Positions 60,801 through 64,000 of a DNA stretch of 64,000 nucleotides are shown here, piece by piece. A model generated the notes under the pieces. The model was given only the letters and a program-made list of their open reading frames with translations. It did no database searches and was not told the DNA's origin. Source of the DNA: Hymenopellis radicata. Taxonomy: Eukaryota > Basidiomycota > Agaricomycetes > Agaricales > Physalacriaceae. Made by a program: the position numbers and the translations under genes. How positions within the stretch are numbered: position 1 is the stretch's first letter; each line of letters begins with the position of its first letter. Location: contig JADNRX010000021.1 of the NCBI GenBank assembly GCA_015501595.1, positions 186,001 through 250,000 of the forward strand, in the 5' to 3' direction.

Positions 60801-62534
60801 TTGTGGCATTGGAGGTTCGTTACAGCTCTTGCGTTTTTGTATGCTAATCAAACCTTCTTTCAGGCGATGAAGTCACCTTCAGTGGTAGGATTCAAATCCT
60901 GATCTCGAAGTTGGGACGATCTAGTAAACCCAGTCCACGTTTCATTGTTGTGGTATGTCTCGCCTTCATCAAAAATTTTCACGTCCTCATTGTAATTCCA
61001 TAGACTCAAAAGGCCGTGCATATAGTCAGCTTAAATGTGAAGGATGGCCGAGCAAGTTATCTCTGTGATCGTAAGATCCCGTTGGTGACAATCAAGAGCA
61101 TCGGAATGTCAAGTCTTCGAGATGACTGGATGGTGAGCGGCTAAACAATCTGTTAACGATCCGTCGGTCTGATATTTTGATCAGTGCTTGAATATTGGTG
61201 CCTCAGAAGAAGGTGATCCCGTTTTCAGCTGTTACTTCAAGACGGAGTTGGCGGCCAATCTCATGCAACTCAGCCACGGTAGTATCACTTTGAATGTTGG
61301 AGCAAGGTTATTCATTCTTCCGTCCCTTCTGTGAAGTATTCTAACGTATTCAAACTAGCCTTGATTACGCAAAGAAGAAAGAGAAACGCGCTCAAATAAC
61401 GTTCGTCCGGGATGAGACCGTCAAGAAGGATGACATGTATAAGAGCCACGCTGTACATGTTCCTACGGGAGAGCCAGCTGGTAGTTTATCGCGGCCACCT
61501 GCTAAGCGCAAGGCTGGGGTTGTTCGTCCTATAACGCAGGGTAAATTACTCAAGGCAGGCGGTCCTTCAGTAAGTCACTCACCTCATACGAAGCAAGTCA
61601 TTTATTGAACATTTCTCGCCAGAAACCCTCTGCGTCAAGACCGAAACCCACTGCTCGTCCGCTTCCTGGACAGTCAAGTGTTACTACCGCCGCCGCCCCT
61701 TCCACAGTGCCCAAGCCTACACCCAAACCGACACCCAAGGGTGCCCCCACTCCAGTCTCGAAGACTCCTGCTAGTGCCCCGGCACGGGGAGCACCTCCAC
61801 CACCACCACCACCTGCGCCTGCACAGCCCGAGGTGCCCATGTACCGTGCCAAGTTCGCCTTCCAAGGTCAAGAGGGTGAGATGTCCCTGGCCAAGGATGA
61901 GCTTGTGGAGGTTCTTGATAAGACTGATGAAACGGGATGGTGGCTGGTGAAGAAAGGCTCGACAGAAGGTTACGCTCCGTGGAACTACCTGGAACTCGTA
62001 CCTCCAAAGGCTGCTGCACCGGCGCCTCCACCACCACCGAGATCTAGGGCTCCACCTCCCGCGCCTGGTGTGAAGCAAACGCCGGTAGCGTCTTCCCATG
62101 CAAAGGTCTCCGTTGCGTCTCTGACTGCGAACGCGAATGCGAAACCTGTCGCAGTCTTTCCCGGCATGGCTGCTGCGAATGGCTCTGCCACTCCATGGAA
62201 AAAGACGCCGACTACGAGTTCAACTCCAGACGAATCACCTGCAGGCTCTCGACCGTCGAGTTCCTTAGCATCCAGGGGTCCTCCACCAGTTGCTGCGAAG
62301 CCTAAACCGCCGGTCGTAGCTGCAAAACCTGCTCCCAAGGCTCCTGGGAAACCGCCGGTGCCTACGGCACCGAGACCCAATGCTGCTGCTCCTCCAGTGC
62401 GGTCTGGTGGTGTCGTGAAGCCTCCCGCGCCTGCAGGTCAGATGGATCTGGCGGCCCTCGTGAGTATTTTTCATTCCATAGATCGCTCCTTTCTCATCAT
62501 ATCTTTGCAGCTCGCTAGACGCTCCCAACAGTAA
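57877..62534 (+). CDS. MYO1: Class I myosin (Myo1/Myo5-type)
   Basis: Actin motor of endocytic patches. The ATG 57877-57879 is cut off by an intron straight after it, then [19 protein letters not shown] and [20 protein letters not shown]. Motor landmarks: P-loop GESGAGKT, switch [11 protein letters not shown], switch [22 protein letters not shown] and actin loop [11 protein letters not shown]. The TEDS position is a Ser in [11 protein letters not shown], the site PAK kinases phosphorylate in fungal homologues. IQ motifs ([25 protein letters not shown]), the membrane-binding TH1 domain, a Pro/Ala-rich TH2 and an SH3 domain ([20 protein letters not shown]...[11 protein letters not shown]) follow. 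The tail ends MDLAAL-LARRSQQ and lacks the acidic Arp2/3-binding end (DDDW) of ascomycete proteins. About 15 short introns. Confidence 0.95.
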
Positions 62535-62744
62535 TTTCGTGTCATTTTGACTGACGTGTATTGTCCTACTCTAAATACCCATGTATTGTGCCTTCGCGGA
62601 CTGTACCCGGATACCTGGATTGAATAGATGAGGATAGATCGATCGCATCTGAGTCTAAACAGCCGCCACGCATAGGTCTTAATTTTTCTGGTATTGAGAA
62701 AAGTTACGTCGTACTGTCATAAACGTAACAGGAAAAGCGTATAC

Positions 62745-64000
62745 TCAATCATCGTCGTCCTGTTCGTCGGGGCCTCCGTCGACTTGCCCTTCAGTGCTAC
62801 ATATATTATCGTGAACGGTCCATAGGTCATTCGCAAGCTCTCTCATGTCATCTCTTTCGTCGTTTAATGAGAGAATGTCGCGTCTTCGTTTCAAAGTTGT
62901 ATCCACAAACTCGGCATATTGCCTGAAGATTTTTGCTGTGCCGGATGAGCACGAAAGCACAGAGAAGACCTTCGCTGTGCGGTCCGTCGAGGGGACGCTG
63001 AAAGTATTACATAGGCTTGCAGGTATCGGATAAGCTGGCGCGTGTTTCCTTCGACTATGTTAGTCGGAACGCCGAAATGAGATGTCTGGAAACTACCTTG
63101 TGGTCTGCGTATCGTGCACAGACAGCAGTTGTGACCACTGGTTGTAAGCAGTGATCTGGGACGGTCCAAAGCCTCGTGTAACGTCTCTTTGTGCGTAGAT
63201 GGTCTTCCGCCCTGAAGTCTGGACATGTCGTGTGAGAGGTCTTATCCTGCCTGTATGGCACATGATTGAGCTTACTGCCAGAGTCTCGGAATGTGAATAG
63301 TTGAAGATGCTCCCAAAGGACAGCGAATTTCCCCCGATGAGCCCGCTGATTTCTGCGTATGGCGTGGACGCTCCGCGAGCGTTCAATTGATTGGCAAAAT
63401 CCGAAATGTCATCGGGAGCATGGCGCAACCTGTGAAAACATGGAATCAGCAGGTCCACAAAGCTGGAGAAGACCAGAATACCGAAGGCCAAGTGTCACTG
63501 TTTCAATGTGTGCCGACATGACTGCGGACGCATGATACAAGCTATTAGACTAAGTGAAAGACGGTTCAGTTGCCCTTCAGGAACTGCGAAAGAATGGCCA
63601 ACTTTAGCAGGTGGAGGTGTGCCAGTGGCCCCGACTGACGGAGATCGTACAGGCACTGTCAACGACACTAGCTCGCTTTCCCCACGTAGATATAATGCAT
63701 CGTTGAGTATACGTCTGATCGCACGCTTCTACTGAAAAGATCAATTTGAGGGCCCGAAGAGGCATTGGTGGGAACATGCTGACATCCTCAATGTCGGGGT
63801 TCCATGACATGGTATCAGAAAGGAACGGGAAACCGATACACGGCATTTTGGTCATTTCATCACGACATAGGGTGAGGAAGGTGTGAATGAAAGGCCCGAA
63901 CGTAGACGTGTCATTCAGAACTTGGATCCCCTGGGGAGATAAGTTGTTCAAGGGAAGAAGCAGGATTCAAACTCACCTGCAGAGAATCGGATTCCTCGAG
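62745..64000 (-). CDS. DML1: DML1/Misato family protein (partial, N-terminus beyond the right edge)
   Basis: Tubulin/FtsZ-like protein tied to mitochondrial DNA inheritance in yeast and mitochondrial form in animals. At the right edge an exon ends LEESDSLQ and joins GIQVLNDTSTFGPFIHTFLT, the Misato phrase DSLQGFQ-L. It continues LCRDEMTKMPCIGFPFLSDT, MSAHIETVTLG, LRHAPDDISDFANQLNARGA, RDVTRGFGPSQITAYNQW and VFSVLSCSSGTAKIFRQYAE, ending RDDMRELANDLWTVHDN and an acidic tail with stop 62747-62745. Short introns separate the pieces. The N-terminal GTP-binding tubulin-like part lies off the window. It is convergent with MYO1. Confidence 0.8.

Noticed and set aside
61598..62380. Gly-rich and Arg/Trp-rich minus-strand ORFs over the myosin tail
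   Set aside because: They are shadows of the Pro/Ala-rich TH2 coding sequence; the plus-strand frame carries the SH3 domain.

Overview
The window looks like nuclear DNA of a filamentous basidiomycete, most likely an Agaricomycete. Genes on both strands are broken by many GT-AG introns of about 45-65 nt. The protein set is typical of that group: agaric-type RNase T2, a Brh2-like BRCA2, HET-C, fungal class I myosin and alkaline ceramidase. Exon joins were made by eye from splice signals and protein family patterns, with no alignment.

Layout. Bases 1-10.3 kb are a repeat-rich accessory block. It holds two RNase T2 gene copies (one cut by the window edge, one with an apparent frameshift), a 42-bp minisatellite, a degenerate short-motif array, a GC palindrome cluster, an exopolyphosphatase fragment, a tyrosine-recombinase relic and several short duplicated segments. 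These segments meet at exact, reused junctions. 10.5-16.9 kb is ordinary genic DNA: oligopeptide transporter, NAF1, mitochondrial EF-Ts. 17.9-23.1 kb holds a large decayed gene with four AT-hooks, a Cys/His-bearing domain, a DEDD-type 3'-5' exonuclease domain and a Cys-rich tail. 23.9-24.4 kb holds a non-autonomous hAT-like element with an 8-bp target duplication, 11 bp downstream of a tRNA-Cys gene that carries an intron. From 24.7 kb to the right end the DNA is dense and genic: alkaline ceramidase, an unknown membrane protein, a MYND-finger protein, alpha-MPP, BRCA2/Brh2, acireductone dioxygenase, a tiny CMC4 gene, a taxilin-like gene with a SUMO-like module, UAP1, HET-C, a GH5 exo-1,3-glucanase, an oxaloacetate carrier, an Mdm1-type sorting nexin, TRM6, an UNC-45/She4 myosin chaperone, class I myosin, and the C-terminal part of DML1/Misato.

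How the genes relate. Several neighbours share a cellular setting. A UCS-domain myosin chaperone lies directly upstream of a class I myosin on the same strand. Mitochondrial genes recur (EF-Ts, alpha-MPP, CMC4, OAC1, DML1). Many pairs are divergent with very short shared promoters (39-190 bp between start codons) or convergent with stop codons 22-60 bp apart. The best leads for undescribed biology are the AT-hook/exonuclease relic, the SUMO-like insertion in a taxilin-like gene, and the four-way module junctions in the left accessory block.
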